From: Streptomyces sp. NBC_00102
Lineage (GTDB): Bacteria; Actinomycetota; Actinomycetes; Streptomycetales; Streptomycetaceae
Direction of reading: 5' to 3'
Length of the DNA stretch: 64,000 nucleotides
Assembly (NCBI RefSeq): GCF_026343115.1
Contig: NZ_JAPEMC010000001.1
Span: 1,054,001 to 1,118,000, forward strand
The position numbers were made by a program, and so were the translations under genes. The notes beneath the pieces were generated by a model. The model saw only the letters and a list, made by a program, of their open reading frames with translations. It searched no databases and was not told where the DNA came from. How positions within the stretch are numbered: the first letter of the stretch is position 1; every line of letters starts with the position of its first letter. This document shows positions 49,012-58,241 of this stretch, one piece after another.

Positions 49012-51099
49012 GTGAGCACCAAGCCGACCACCACAGACCTTCAGTGGACCGAATTGGACCAGCGGGCCGTGGACACTGTCCGCGTCCTTGCCGCCGACGC
49101 CGTACAGAAGGTCGGAAACGGCCACCCGGGCACGGCGATGAGCCTGGCTCCGGCCGCGTACACCCTTTTCCAGAAGGTGATGCGGCACGACCCCGCGGAC
49201 GCCGACTGGACGGGCCGCGACCGTTTCGTGCTGTCCGCGGGCCACTCCAGCCTGACTCTGTACATCCAGCTGTACCTGGCCGGCTACGGCCTTGAGCTGG
49301 ACGACCTCAAGGCCTTCCGCACCTGGGGTTCGAAGACCCCCGGTCACCCGGAGTACGGCCACACCACCGGTGTCGAGACCACCACGGGCCCGCTGGGCCA
49401 GGGTGTCGCCAACGCCGTCGGCATGGCCATGGCCGCCCGCTACGAGCGCGGCCTGTTCGACCCGGACGCGGCGCCCGGCACCTCGCCGTTCGACCACGAC
49501 GTCTGGGTCATCGCCGGCGACGGCTGCCTGCAGGAGGGCATCTCCGCCGAGGCCTCCTCGATGGCCGGGCACCAGAAGCTCGGCAACCTGATCCTGCTCT
49601 GGGACGACAACCACATCTCGATCGAGGGCGACACGGAGACCGCGGTCTCCGAGGACACCCTGAAGCGGTACGAGGCGTACGGCTGGCACGTCCAGCGCGT
49701 GGAGCAGCTCCCCAACGGCGACCTGGACCCGGCGGGTCTGTACGAGGCGCTGCTGGCGGCCAAGGCCGAGACCGAGCGTCCGTCGTTCATCGCGGCCCGC
49801 TCGATCATCGCCTGGCCGGCCCCGAACGCCCAGAACACCGAGGCCGCGCACGGCTCGGCCCTCGGCGACGACGAGATCGCCGCGACCAAGCGGGTCCTGG
49901 GCTTCGACCCGGAGAAGACCTTCGAGGTCTCCGACGAGGTCCTCGCGCACACCCGTGAGGCGCTGGACCGCGGCCGCGACGCCAAGGCCGAGTGGGAGAA
50001 GTCCTTCGCCGCCTGGCGCACCGCCAACCCGGAGCGGGCCGCCGAGTTCGACCGGATCAACGCGGGCGAGCTGCCCGAGGGCTGGGAGGAGAAGCTCCCC
50101 GTCTTCGAGGCCGGCACCTCCGTCGCCACCCGCGCCGCGTCCGGCAAGGTCCTGCAGGCCCTGGGTGAGGTCATCCCCGAGCTGTGGGGCGGTTCCGCCG
50201 ACCTCGCCGGCTCGAACAACACCACGATCGACAAGTCGTCGTCGTTCCTCCCGGTCGGCAACCCGCTGCCCGAGGCGAACCCGTACGGCCGCACGATCCA
50301 CTTCGGCATCCGCGAGCACTCCATGGCCGCGGAGATGAACGGCATCACGCTGCACGGCAACACCCGCGTCTACGGCGGCACCTTCCTGGTGTTCTCCGAC
50401 TACATGCGCAACGCCGTCCGCCTGTCCGCGCTGATGCACCTGCCGGTGACGTACGTCTGGACCCACGACTCCATCGGTCTGGGCGAGGACGGTCCGACGC
50501 ACCAGCCGGTCGAGCACGTCGCCTCGCTGCGCGCCATCCCGGGCCTGAACGTCGTGCGCCCGGCCGACGCCAACGAGACCGCCATCGCCTGGCGCGAGAT
50601 CCAGCGCCGCTGGACCAAGGTGTTCGGCAAGGGTGCCCCGCACGGTCTGGCGCTGACCCGCCAGGGCGTGCCGGTGTACGAGGCGAACGACGACGCCGCC
50701 AAGGGCGGCTACGTGCTGTTCGAGGCCGACGGCGGCGAGCCGCAGGTCGTCCTCATCGGCACCGGTTCCGAGGTGCACCTCGCCGTCGAGGCGCGCGAGC
50801 AGCTCCAGGCGGCCGGTGTGCCGACCCGGGTCGTCTCGATGCCGTGCGTCGAGTGGTTCGAGGAGCAGACCCCGGAGTACCGCGAGAGCGTCCTGCCGAA
50901 GGCCGTCAAGGCCCGGGTCGCCGTCGAGGCGGGCATCGGCCTGACCTGGTACCGGTACGTGGGTGACGCGGGCCGCATCGTGTCGCTGGAGCACTTCGGT
51001 GCCTCGGCCGACGCGAAGGTGCTGTTCCGCGAGTTCGGGTTCACCCCCGAGCACGTGGTCGCCGCCGCCCGGGAATCTCTCGACGCCGTCGCGCGCTGA
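49012..51099 (+). CDS. tkt: Transketolase
   Basis: 695-residue thiamine-diphosphate enzyme, transferring two-carbon units in the pentose-phosphate pathway. ThDP/metal motif GDGCLQEGISAEASSMAGHQKLGNLILLWDDN is seen in parts (GDGCLQEG and WDDNHISIEGDT); substrate-site residues are in GNGHPGTAMSLAP, HSSLTLYIQLY and VWTHDSIGLGEDGPTHQPVEH (read as HDSIGLGEDGPTHQP). Length is normal. The GTG start at 49012 is about 13 bases after GGAGAGGAG, slightly long spacing. First gene of tkt-tal-zwf-opcA-pgl. Confidence 0.96.
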   Translation: MSTKPTTTDLQWTELDQRAVDTVRVLAADAVQKVGNGHPGTAMSLAPAAYTLFQKVMRHDPADADWTGRDRFVLSAGHSSLTLYIQLYLAGYGLELDDLKAFRTWGSKTPGHPEYGHTTGVETTTGPLGQGVANAVGMAMAARYERGLFDPDAAPGTSPFDHDVWVIAGDGCLQEGISAEASSMAGHQKLGNLILLWDDNHISIEGDTETAVSEDTLKRYEAYGWHVQRVEQLPNGDLDPAGLYEALLAAKAETERPSFIAARSIIAWPAPNAQNTEAAHGSALGDDEIAATKRVLGFDPEKTFEVSDEVLAHTREALDRGRDAKAEWEKSFAAWRTANPERAAEFDRINAGELPEGWEEKLPVFEAGTSVATRAASGKVLQALGEVIPELWGGSADLAGSNNTTIDKSSSFLPVGNPLPEANPYGRTIHFGIREHSMAAEMNGITLHGNTRVYGGTFLVFSDYMRNAVRLSALMHLPVTYVWTHDSIGLGEDGPTHQPVEHVASLRAIPGLNVVRPADANETAIAWREIQRRWTKVFGKGAPHGLALTRQGVPVYEANDDAAKGGYVLFEADGGEPQVVLIGTGSEVHLAVEAREQLQAAGVPTRVVSMPCVEWFEEQTPEYRESVLPKAVKARVAVEAGIGLTWYRYVGDAGRIVSLEHFGASADAKVLFREFGFTPEHVVAAARESLDAVAR

Positions 51100-51132
51100 C
51101 GCACACATACGACCAGTAGGAGATGTAATTCC

Positions 51133-52251
51133 ATGACAGACGCACTGAAGCGCCTTTCCGACGAAGGCGTCGCGATCTGGCTCGACGACCTGTCCCGCAA
51201 GCGCATCACGTCCGGCAACCTCGCCGAGCTGATCGACCAGAGCCACGTCGTCGGTGTCACCACCAACCCGTCGATCTTCCAGAAGGCGATCTCCTCGGGC
51301 GACGGTTACGAGCAGCAGCTCACCGACCTCGCCTCGCGCAAGGTCACCGTCGAGGAAGCCATCCGCATGATCACGACGGCGGACGTCCGTGACGCCGCCG
51401 ACATCCTGCGTCCGGTGTTCGACGCCACCGACGGCCAGGACGGCCGGGTCTCCATCGAGGTCGACCCGCGTCTGGCCCACCACACCGTGCCGACCGTCGC
51501 CGAGGCCAAGCAGCTGGCCTGGCTGGTGGACCGGCCGAACACGCTCATCAAGATCCCGGCGACGAAGGCCGGTCTGCCGGCGATCACCGAGGTCATCGCG
51601 AAGGGCATCAGCGTCAACGTGACGCTGATCTTCTCGCTGGAGCGCTACCGCGAGGTCGTGGACGCGTACCTGACCGGTCTGGAGCAGGCGAAGGCCGCGG
51701 GCCTGGACCTGTCGAAGATCCACTCGGTCGCCTCCTTCTTCGTGTCCCGTGTGGACGCCGAGATCGACAAGCGTCTGGACGCCGTCGGCACCGACGAGGC
51801 CAAGGCCGCCAAGGGCAAGGCCGCCCTCGCCAACGCCCGTCTGGCGTACGAGGCGTACGAGGAGATCTTCTCCTCCGACCGCTGGGCCGCCCTGGACAAG
51901 GCGCAGGCCAACAAGCAGCGTCCGCTGTGGGCCTCCACCGGCGTCAAGGACCCGTCCCTCAAGGACACCCTGTACGTCGACGAGCTCGTCGCGCCGAACA
52001 CGGTCAACACCATGCCGGAGGCGACCCTGGAGGCCGCCGCCGACCACGGTGAGATCACCGGCGACACCATCACCGGTGGCTACGAGCAGGCGCGCGCCGA
52101 CCTCGACGCCGTCGCGAAGCTCGGCGTCAGCTACGACGACGTCGTGGCGCTGCTGGAGTCCGAGGGCGTCGAGAAGTTCGAGGCGGCCTGGAACGACCTG
52201 CTCAAGTCGACCGAGGCGGAGCTCGCGCGCCTCGCTCCTTCGGAGGGCTGA
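51133..52251 (+). CDS. tal: Transaldolase
   Basis: 372-residue class I TIM-barrel aldolase exchanging dihydroxyacetone units between pentose-phosphate sugars. The active-site entry [14 protein letters not shown], the Schiff-base lysine in [10 protein letters not shown] and the following [15 protein letters not shown] are intact. It is the longer actinobacterial form. ATG at 51133 with AGGAG 12 bases upstream, 33 bases after tkt. Confidence 0.96.
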   Translation: MTDALKRLSDEGVAIWLDDLSRKRITSGNLAELIDQSHVVGVTTNPSIFQKAISSGDGYEQQLTDLASRKVTVEEAIRMITTADVRDAADILRPVFDATDGQDGRVSIEVDPRLAHHTVPTVAEAKQLAWLVDRPNTLIKIPATKAGLPAITEVIAKGISVNVTLIFSLERYREVVDAYLTGLEQAKAAGLDLSKIHSVASFFVSRVDAEIDKRLDAVGTDEAKAAKGKAALANARLAYEAYEEIFSSDRWAALDKAQANKQRPLWASTGVKDPSLKDTLYVDELVAPNTVNTMPEATLEAAADHGEITGDTITGGYEQARADLDAVAKLGVSYDDVVALLESEGVEKFEAAWNDLLKSTEAELARLAPSEG

Positions 52252-52256
52252 CCACT

Positions 52257-53789
52257 TTGTCTGGTGTTCCCGGAGCAAACCCGCTTCGTGACCCCCAGGA
52301 CCGACGGCTCCCGCGCATCGCGGGGCCGTCGGGCCTGGTCATCTTCGGTGTCACGGGCGATTTGTCCAGAAAAAAGCTCATGCCCGCCGTTTACGACTTG
52401 GCCAATCGCGGCCTGCTGCCGCCGGGCTTCTCGCTCATCGGCTTCGCGCGCCGCGACTGGGAGGACGAGGACTTCGCCCAGGTCGTCCACGACGCCGTCA
52501 AGGAGCACTCCCGCACCCCCTTCCGCGAGGAGGTCTGGCAGCAGCTGAGCCAGGGCATGCGGTTCGTGCCCGGCAACTTCGACGACGACGAGGCGTTCGA
52601 GACTCTCAAGGAGACGATCGACGAACTCAACAAGGCGCAGGGCACCGGAGGCAACTTCGCCTTCTACCTGTCCGTGCCGCCGAAGTTCTTCCCCAAGGTC
52701 GTCGAGCAGCTCAAGAAGCACGGTCTCGCGGAGCAGACGGAGGGCGCCTGGCGCCGTGCCGTCATCGAGAAGCCGTTCGGGCACGACCTGGAGAGCGCGC
52801 AGGAGCTGAACCAGCTCGTGCACGACGTCTTCCCGCCCAACGAGGTCTTCCGCATCGACCACTACCTGGGCAAGGAGACCGTCCAGAACATCCTGGCGCT
52901 CCGCTTCGCCAACACGATGTTCGAGCCGGTCTGGAACCGGTCGTACGTCGACCACGTCCAGATCACGATGGCCGAGGACATCGGCATCGGCGGCCGTGCC
53001 GGTTACTACGACGGCATCGGCGCCGCCCGTGACGTCATCCAGAACCACCTGCTCCAGCTGCTGGCGCTCACCGCGATGGAGGAGCCCGGCTCCTTCCACC
53101 CGAAGGCGCTCGTCGCGGAGAAGCTCAAGGTGCTCACCGCCGTCGAGCTCCCCGAGGACCTGGGCAAGCACACGGTGCGCGGCCAGTACAGCCACGCCTG
53201 GCAGGGTGGCGAGGAAGTCCTCGGCTATCTCGAAGAGGACGGCATCGACCCCAAGTCGATGACCGACACCTTCGCGGCGATCAAGCTGACGGTCAACAAC
53301 CGCCGCTGGGCGGGCGTCCCGTTCTACCTCCGTACCGGAAAGCGCCTCGGCCGCCGCGTCACGGAGATCGCGGTCGTCTTCAAGCGCGCCCCGTACCTCC
53401 CGTTCGAGTCCGGTGCCACGGAGGAGCTGGGCGGCAACGCCCTGGTCATCCGCGTCCAGCCGGACGAGGGTGTGACGGTGCGGTTCGGCTCGAAGGTGCC
53501 GGGAACCTCCATGGAGGTCCGGGACGTGACGATGGACTTCGCCTACGGCGAGTCCTTCACCGAGTCCAGCCCGGAGGCGTACGAGCGGCTCATCCTCGAT
53601 GTGCTGCTCGGTGACGCCAACCTCTTCCCCCGCCACCAGGAGGTCGAGCTCTCCTGGAACATCCTCGACCCGATCGAGGAGTACTGGGAAAAGAACGGCA
53701 AGCCCGCTCAGTACGCGGCCGGCACCTGGGGTCCGGCCGAGGCGGACGAGATGCTCGCACGCGACGGACGGAGCTGGCGCCGGCCATGA
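52257..53789 (+). CDS. zwf: Glucose-6-phosphate 1-dehydrogenase
   Basis: 510-residue enzyme oxidising glucose 6-phosphate to 6-phosphogluconolactone. Nucleotide-binding motif GVTGDLSRKKLMPAVYDL (about residues 31-48); catalytic RIDHYLGKETVQN; the conserved EKPFGHDLESA lysine. The best start is a TTG at 52257 placed 10 bases after GGAGG, five bases beyond the tal stop. Activity in actinobacteria depends on OpcA, encoded next. Confidence 0.95.
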   Translation: MSGVPGANPLRDPQDRRLPRIAGPSGLVIFGVTGDLSRKKLMPAVYDLANRGLLPPGFSLIGFARRDWEDEDFAQVVHDAVKEHSRTPFREEVWQQLSQGMRFVPGNFDDDEAFETLKETIDELNKAQGTGGNFAFYLSVPPKFFPKVVEQLKKHGLAEQTEGAWRRAVIEKPFGHDLESAQELNQLVHDVFPPNEVFRIDHYLGKETVQNILALRFANTMFEPVWNRSYVDHVQITMAEDIGIGGRAGYYDGIGAARDVIQNHLLQLLALTAMEEPGSFHPKALVAEKLKVLTAVELPEDLGKHTVRGQYSHAWQGGEEVLGYLEEDGIDPKSMTDTFAAIKLTVNNRRWAGVPFYLRTGKRLGRRVTEIAVVFKRAPYLPFESGATEELGGNALVIRVQPDEGVTVRFGSKVPGTSMEVRDVTMDFAYGESFTESSPEAYERLILDVLLGDANLFPRHQEVELSWNILDPIEEYWEKNGKPAQYAAGTWGPAEADEMLARDGRSWRRP

Positions 53790-54847
53790 AGATCGATCTC
53801 ACGGAAACCACGTCCAGCAAGATCAACAACGCGCTGATCTCCGCCCGGCGTGCCATCGGCACCCCTGCCATCGGCATGGTGCTCACCCTGGTCGTCGTCA
53901 CGGACGAGGAGAACGCCTACGACGCCCTCAAGGCGGCGAGCGACTCCTCCCGCGAGCACCCCTCGCGGATCATCGCGGTGATCAAGCGGGTCAGCCGCTC
54001 GCCGCGCAGCCGTCGCGACGCGCGTCTCGACGCCGAGATCCGGGTCGGTTCCGACTCGGGCACCGGTGAGACGGTCGTCCTGCGGCTCCACGGCGAACTC
54101 GCCAACCACGCCCAGTCGGTGGTCCTGCCGCTGCTGCTGCCGGACGCCCCGGTCGTGGTGTGGTGGGCCGAGGACGCCCCGGCCGACCCGGCGAAGGACC
54201 CGCTCGGCGCGCTCGCCCAGCGCCGCATCACGGACACCGGCACCGCCGAGCACCCGCTCGACGGACTGGCCGTCCGCGCGGCGACGTACGAGCCCGGCGA
54301 CACGGACCTGGCGTGGACCCGCATCACGCCGTGGCGTTCGATGCTGGCCGCCGCCCTGGACCAGCAGCCCGCCCAGGTCGTCTCGGCGACCGTCGAGGGC
54401 GAGAGCGACAACCCGAGCTGCGAGCTGCTCGCGATGTGGCTCGCGGACCGGCTCGGCGTCCCGGTGGGGCGTACGCCCTCCCAGGGCCCCGGTCTGACCG
54501 CGGTCCGCATGGAGACGAAGAACGGCCCGATCGTTCTCGACCGTGCGGACGGCTCGCTGGCCACCCTCTCGATGACCGGTCAGCCCGACCGCGGTGTGGC
54601 GCTCAAGCGGCGCGACACCGCCGAGCTGCTGGCGGAGGAGCTGCGGCGCCTCGACCCGGACAACACCTACGCGACGACGGTGAAGTTCGGTGTCGAGAAG
54701 CTGGCCGCCCCCGACGAGGTCGCGGCGGCCACCCCCGCCGCTCCCGCGCCGGAAACGGCCGAGGGCGACACTCCCGAGGCCGAGAAGCCGAAGGCCGCCG
54801 CCCCCGCGAAGAAGGCCGCCCCGGCCAAGAAGGCGGCGTCCAAGTGA
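53786..54847 (+). CDS. opcA: OpcA, glucose-6-phosphate dehydrogenase assembly protein
   Basis: 353-residue actinobacterial OpcA that binds and activates Zwf. Family stretches: IDLTETTSSKINNALISARR at the start, SREHPSRIIAVI, PVVVWWAEDAP, RITPWRSMLAAALD. The last 45 residues are a Pro/Ala/Lys/Glu-rich disordered tail ending PAKKAAPAKKAASK, longer and more basic than the core needs. The ATG overlaps the zwf stop by 4 bases. Confidence 0.95.
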   Translation: MKIDLTETTSSKINNALISARRAIGTPAIGMVLTLVVVTDEENAYDALKAASDSSREHPSRIIAVIKRVSRSPRSRRDARLDAEIRVGSDSGTGETVVLRLHGELANHAQSVVLPLLLPDAPVVVWWAEDAPADPAKDPLGALAQRRITDTGTAEHPLDGLAVRAATYEPGDTDLAWTRITPWRSMLAAALDQQPAQVVSATVEGESDNPSCELLAMWLADRLGVPVGRTPSQGPGLTAVRMETKNGPIVLDRADGSLATLSMTGQPDRGVALKRRDTAELLAEELRRLDPDNTYATTVKFGVEKLAAPDEVAAATPAAPAPETAEGDTPEAEKPKAAAPAKKAAPAKKAASK

Positions 54848-55626
54848 GTGCCCCTCAACTGGTCGTGCACCGCGACAAGGAGCTGATGGCGCAGGCCGCG
54901 GCGGCCCGGCTGATCACGAAGATCGTGGACGCCCAGGCCGCTCGCGGGTACGCCTCGGTGGTGCTGACCGGCGGGCGCAACGGCAACGGCCTGCTGGCCG
55001 CGCTCGCCGCCGCGCCCGCCCGGGACGCGATCGACTGGTCGCGGCTCGACCTGTGGTGGGGCGACGAGCGGTTCGAGCCGGACGGCGACCCGGAGCGCAA
55101 CGTCACGCAGGCCCGTGAGGCCCTGCTGGACGCGGTAGCCCTGGACCCGGCACGGGTGCACCCGATGCCGGCGTCGGACGGTCCGTACGGGAACGACGCG
55201 GACGCGGCCGCGGCGGGTTACGCCGCCGAACTCGCGGCCGCCGCCCGCCCGGAGGACCACGGGCCGGTCCCGACGTTCGACGTGCTGATGCTGGGCGTCG
55301 GACCGGACACCCATGTCGCCTCGCTCTTCCCGGAGCTGCCCGCGGTACGGGAGACCGAGCGCACCGTCGTCGGTGTGCACGGCGCCCCCAAGCCGCCGCC
55401 CACCCGGGTCACCCTCACGCTCCCGGCCATCCGGGCGGCGCGCGAGGTGTGGCTGCTCGCGGCGGGCGAGGACAAGGCGGAGGCCGCGGCCATCGCGCTG
55501 TCCGGAGCCGGGGAGATCCAGGCTCCGGCGGCGGGCGCGTACGGCCGCGCCCGGACGCTCTGGCTGCTCGACGCGGCGGCGGCCTCCCGGCTGCCCCGCG
55601 ATCTCTACCCGCCGGCCTCTTCCTGA
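54844..55626 (+). CDS. pgl: 6-phosphogluconolactonase
   Basis: 260-residue NagB-fold lactonase hydrolysing 6-phosphogluconolactone. Landmarks: VVLTGGRNGNGLLAAL, LWWGDERFEPDGDPERN with the conserved DERF, and MLGVGPDTHVASLFP with the catalytic histidine. In the first motif GGRNGNG replaces the common GGSTP, seen also in other Streptomyces Pgl. The GTG start at 54844 overlaps the opcA stop by 4 bases. A nested hairpin ends the operon. Confidence 0.94.
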   Translation: MSAPQLVVHRDKELMAQAAAARLITKIVDAQAARGYASVVLTGGRNGNGLLAALAAAPARDAIDWSRLDLWWGDERFEPDGDPERNVTQAREALLDAVALDPARVHPMPASDGPYGNDADAAAAGYAAELAAAARPEDHGPVPTFDVLMLGVGPDTHVASLFPELPAVRETERTVVGVHGAPKPPPTRVTLTLPAIRAAREVWLLAAGEDKAEAAAIALSGAGEIQAPAAGAYGRARTLWLLDAAAASRLPRDLYPPASS

Positions 55627-55650
55627 GGGGCCGTCACCGGCCATTGCCTG

Positions 55651-55689
55651 GAGGCCCGTTCCCGCTCTTCACGAGCGGGGCCGGGCCTC
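55651..55689 (+). terminator. Nested-stem terminator of the pentose-phosphate operon
   Basis: Outer stem GAGGCCCG / CGGGCCTC and inner stem CCCGCTC / GAGCGGG around TTCAC, 25 bases beyond the pgl stop. Confidence 0.85.
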
Positions 55690-55754
55690 TCGCCGTGGCG
55701 GATGCGGCCGGGCGCATCCTCCGCGTGGGACGGTGCCCGGCGGCTCCGGACGTC

Positions 55755-55829
55755 TCACATGTACTCGAAGTACCGGTCGTACCAGTCCGCCTTTCCCAAC
55801 TCCCCATCGCCCTCTTCCTCTTCGGCCAT
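55755..55829 (-). CDS. Possible 24-residue microprotein
   Basis: Minus-strand frame with ATG at 55827-55829 and TGA at 55755-55757. GGAG sits 8 bases before the ATG, a standard ribosome-binding site. The peptide begins with an acidic run (MAEEEEGD) and ends with an aromatic, charged tail (ADWYDRYFEYM). No signal or membrane segment. I do not recognise it. Too short for codon statistics; the clean ribosome-binding site and the non-random amino-acid pattern are the only support. It partly overlaps the VOC-like remnant on the other strand, so at most one of the two readings need be real. Confidence 0.4.
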   Translation of the reverse strand: MAEEEEGDGELGKADWYDRYFEYM

Positions 55830-55883
55830 GCCGCCGACTCCGAGGGCAACCGCTTCTGCGTCATCGACACAACGCACGGCTGA
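55822..55883 (+). pseudogene. Possible C-terminal remnant of a VOC-family gene
   Basis: The plus strand reads FGHAADSEGNRFCVIDTTHG followed by a stop. This resembles the last strand of glyoxalase-like proteins (compare LADPEGNEFCVLRP at 24.5 kb). No upstream part of the domain is present in frame, so it would be a leftover. Confidence 0.35.
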
Positions 55884-56106
55884 GGCCACGCCGCACCGGC
55901 CGCACCCGGGACCTCACGCGCCCGGGACCCGCACCGCCCCGGGCTCACCGCACACCGTGTCCGGGGGGGCGTCGTCGTGCGTGTCGGCGACGACCTCGGC
56001 GAGGGTGAAGTGGGCTTGCTCGACCTTCCGGTTGTGCACGCGCACTACCGGGCAGGGCGACGGACCCGGTCCGGAACGGGTGATCCCCCCGGCTCCGCAC
56101 GGCGCG

Positions 56107-57717
56107 TCAGCCGGCGGGATCCGCGTGCTCCGGCGGTCCGGAGCCTCTGCCCCCGCGGTCGTCCTCGTCCCACTCCAGGAAGGGCGCCAGCAGCCCCGGT
56201 ACGGCCTCGGAGGCGAGCCGGAGCCCCTCTGCCGCCCCGGTGTCGTACACCGTGTAGGCGCCCGTGCCCGCGGCCGTGGTGGCCGTAATGTCCATCAGGC
56301 CGGCCCGCCGCTGGAAGTACGACTGCCGTACCGTCCAGCCGATCACCCCGGACCGCTCCACGGCGGCGGTCGAGCGCCGTACGGTGCCGGAGCGGGTGAC
56401 CAGGTGGCGGCCGGTCAGGGCGTGGCCGAGGCTCCGGTAGGCGTCCAGGGCCAGCACCACCGCGACCGGTACGCCCACCAGGGCGCAGCCGAGCGCGGTC
56501 CACAGCAGGGCGGGGGTGGTGGCGGCCCCGAGCGCTGCCAGGAGGACCGGCGGGGCCAGCACCACCGCGAGGGCCCGCCGCAGCCGGCGGCCCCGGGCCG
56601 CACGCGGGTGGCCGGTCAGGGGCGCGGCGGTCGGGGCCGACTCCTCCCGGAGCACGGCGGCGACGATCCGTTCCGCGTCCTGCCGGGGCACCGCGGGCAG
56701 CAGGGTGCTGTGGCTGGCCTCCTTGGCCTCCTCGTCGTCGGCGAGCCCGGTGGTGATCACGTCCACCCGGGCGGCTCCGAACAGCCGGACGCCCAGCGGC
56801 TCCACCAGTTCGGCGCCGCGCAGCCGGGCCTCCTCGACGGTGATGGAGCGGGAGGTCAGCAGCCCGCGGCCCACCCTGAGGGTGCCGCCCGGCTCGCGCT
56901 CCAGGCGGTAGTTCCACCACATCTCGGTCCAGAGGCCGAGGGCCCCTGCCGCCCCGGTGAGGAGGGCCGCAGCGACGAGGACGGCCAGCGTCCAGAACAG
57001 CGGGAGGGCGCGGAAGAGTTCGACGGTCCAGTGGACGACGTCGCCCTGCGCTCCGGCCCACTCGCTGATCTGCATGATCCCGCCGGCCGCGGCGCCGCCC
57101 AGCATCGGGGCGACGAAGGAGACCGGGGCGTAGCGGATCCAGCGGGGGTCGAGGACGGCCAGTTCACCGTCGCACTCCCCGGCCGAGGCACCGTCGCCGC
57201 CGGGCGCCGCGTCGCGCGCCAGCAGCAGCCGGCGCAGCCGTTCGCCCTCGGCCCGGGTGACGGGGTCGAGTTCCAGGGTCGATTCGCCGTCCCGGTGTTC
57301 GCCGGTGCCGATCCGTACGGTGACCAGGCCGAGGACCCGCAGCAGCGGGCGGGCGGTGAGGTCGACGGTGCGGACACGGTCGAGGGCGAGCGAGCGGCGT
57401 CGCACGAGCAGGAGCCCGGAGTGGAGGTCGACGTGTCCGGTGCCGATCCGGTACCGGGTGCGGCGCCAGCGGACGTGGTCCACGAGGGCCGCGCAGCCGG
57501 TCAGCAGGACGGCCCCGGCGGCGGTCCAGAGGCCTGCGCCGGCGGTGCCGAAGTGACCGAGGAACCCCATGGCCAGCGGGACTGCGGTGCCGATCACCAC
57601 CCCGGCCGTGAGGACCGCGGTGACCAGGGCCGTACGGGGGTCGAGGCGGCGCCATCCGTCGTCGGTGCCGGGGGCGTTCGCGGGTTCCGCGGTGTGCGCG
57701 GTCTCCGCGGTGTTCAT
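56107..57717 (-). CDS. Bacterial PH-domain membrane protein, YdbT-like (large subunit)
   Basis: 536-residue membrane protein with three bPH_2-type domains separated by pairs of transmembrane segments. Each PH unit starts with a RYRIG- or YRLE-type strand and a GLLLVRRRSLALDRVRTVDL / GLLTSRSITVEEARLRGAELVEP segment (read as LALDRVRTVDL and ITVEEARLRGAELVEP), the hallmark of YdbT. In Bacillus the YdbS/YdbT pair is tied to membrane stress and antimicrobial peptide resistance; the role here is unknown. It overlaps the small PH-domain gene by 4 bases. Confidence 0.88.
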   Translation of the reverse strand: MNTAETAHTAEPANAPGTDDGWRRLDPRTALVTAVLTAGVVIGTAVPLAMGFLGHFGTAGAGLWTAAGAVLLTGCAALVDHVRWRRTRYRIGTGHVDLHSGLLLVRRRSLALDRVRTVDLTARPLLRVLGLVTVRIGTGEHRDGESTLELDPVTRAEGERLRRLLLARDAAPGGDGASAGECDGELAVLDPRWIRYAPVSFVAPMLGGAAAGGIMQISEWAGAQGDVVHWTVELFRALPLFWTLAVLVAAALLTGAAGALGLWTEMWWNYRLEREPGGTLRVGRGLLTSRSITVEEARLRGAELVEPLGVRLFGAARVDVITTGLADDEEAKEASHSTLLPAVPRQDAERIVAAVLREESAPTAAPLTGHPRAARGRRLRRALAVVLAPPVLLAALGAATTPALLWTALGCALVGVPVAVVLALDAYRSLGHALTGRHLVTRSGTVRRSTAAVERSGVIGWTVRQSYFQRRAGLMDITATTAAGTGAYTVYDTGAAEGLRLASEAVPGLLAPFLEWDEDDRGGRGSGPPEHADPAG

Positions 57718-58229
57718 GTCGCGTCGCCGGGGGTGTCCCGGGTGATCCGGGTCAGCCGTTCGGCGAGCGCGGCGGCGGGCTCGTGCCCGAGCCCCGCGAT
57801 CCGTACCGCTCCCTTGGCGGAGGCGGTGGTGACGGTGAGGGTGGCGAGCCCGAAGAGCTGCTCCAGCGGGCCCCGGACCGTGTCGACGGTCTGGATGCGC
57901 GACATCGGCGCGATCCGCCACTCCTGGAGGAGGAGTCCGGTGCGGACGTAGACCGCGTCCTCGGTGACCTCCCAGCGGTGGGTGTGGAACCACCAGCGGG
58001 GCAGCACCACCGCGCAGCACACGCCGAGCCCGGCCGTGACCGCCGCGGAGAGCAGCAGCCACGGCCGGGCCGGGGAGATGAGGGCGGCGAGGACGCCGAG
58101 CGGCACCAGTGGCGCCGCCGTCAGCAGCAGCCACTGGGCCCGCCACCAGCCGACGGCACGCCGGTCGAGCGAGTTCGCCGGAGGCCGCAGGCGCGGCGCC
58201 CCCTCCCCCGCGGTCACCGTCCCCTTCAC
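57714..58229 (-). CDS. Bacterial PH-domain membrane protein, YdbS-like (small subunit)
   Basis: 171-residue partner of the large PH-domain protein: two membrane segments (LLLTAAPLVPLGVLAAL, WLLLSAAVTAGLGVCC) and one bPH_2 domain (HRWEVTEDAVYVRTGLLLQEWRIAPMSRIQTVD, read as YVRTGLLLQEW and IAPMSRIQTVD). The start is a GTG at 58227-58229. It follows pgi by 12 bases, so it may be co-transcribed with pgi. Confidence 0.88.
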   Translation of the reverse strand: MKGTVTAGEGAPRLRPPANSLDRRAVGWWRAQWLLLTAAPLVPLGVLAALISPARPWLLLSAAVTAGLGVCCAVVLPRWWFHTHRWEVTEDAVYVRTGLLLQEWRIAPMSRIQTVDTVRGPLEQLFGLATLTVTTASAKGAVRIAGLGHEPAAALAERLTRITRDTPGDAT

Positions 58230-58241
58230 GGCGTCATCGGC

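Larger units (their letters stand above)
55627..56106. other. Intergenic region between pgl and the PH-domain genes
   Basis: 480 bases. Contains the pgl terminator (55651-55689), a possible 24-codon gene on the minus strand (55755-55829), and a plus-strand stretch that reads as a VOC-type C-terminal tail (55822-55883). From 55884 to 56106 I see nothing supported. Confidence 0.6.
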
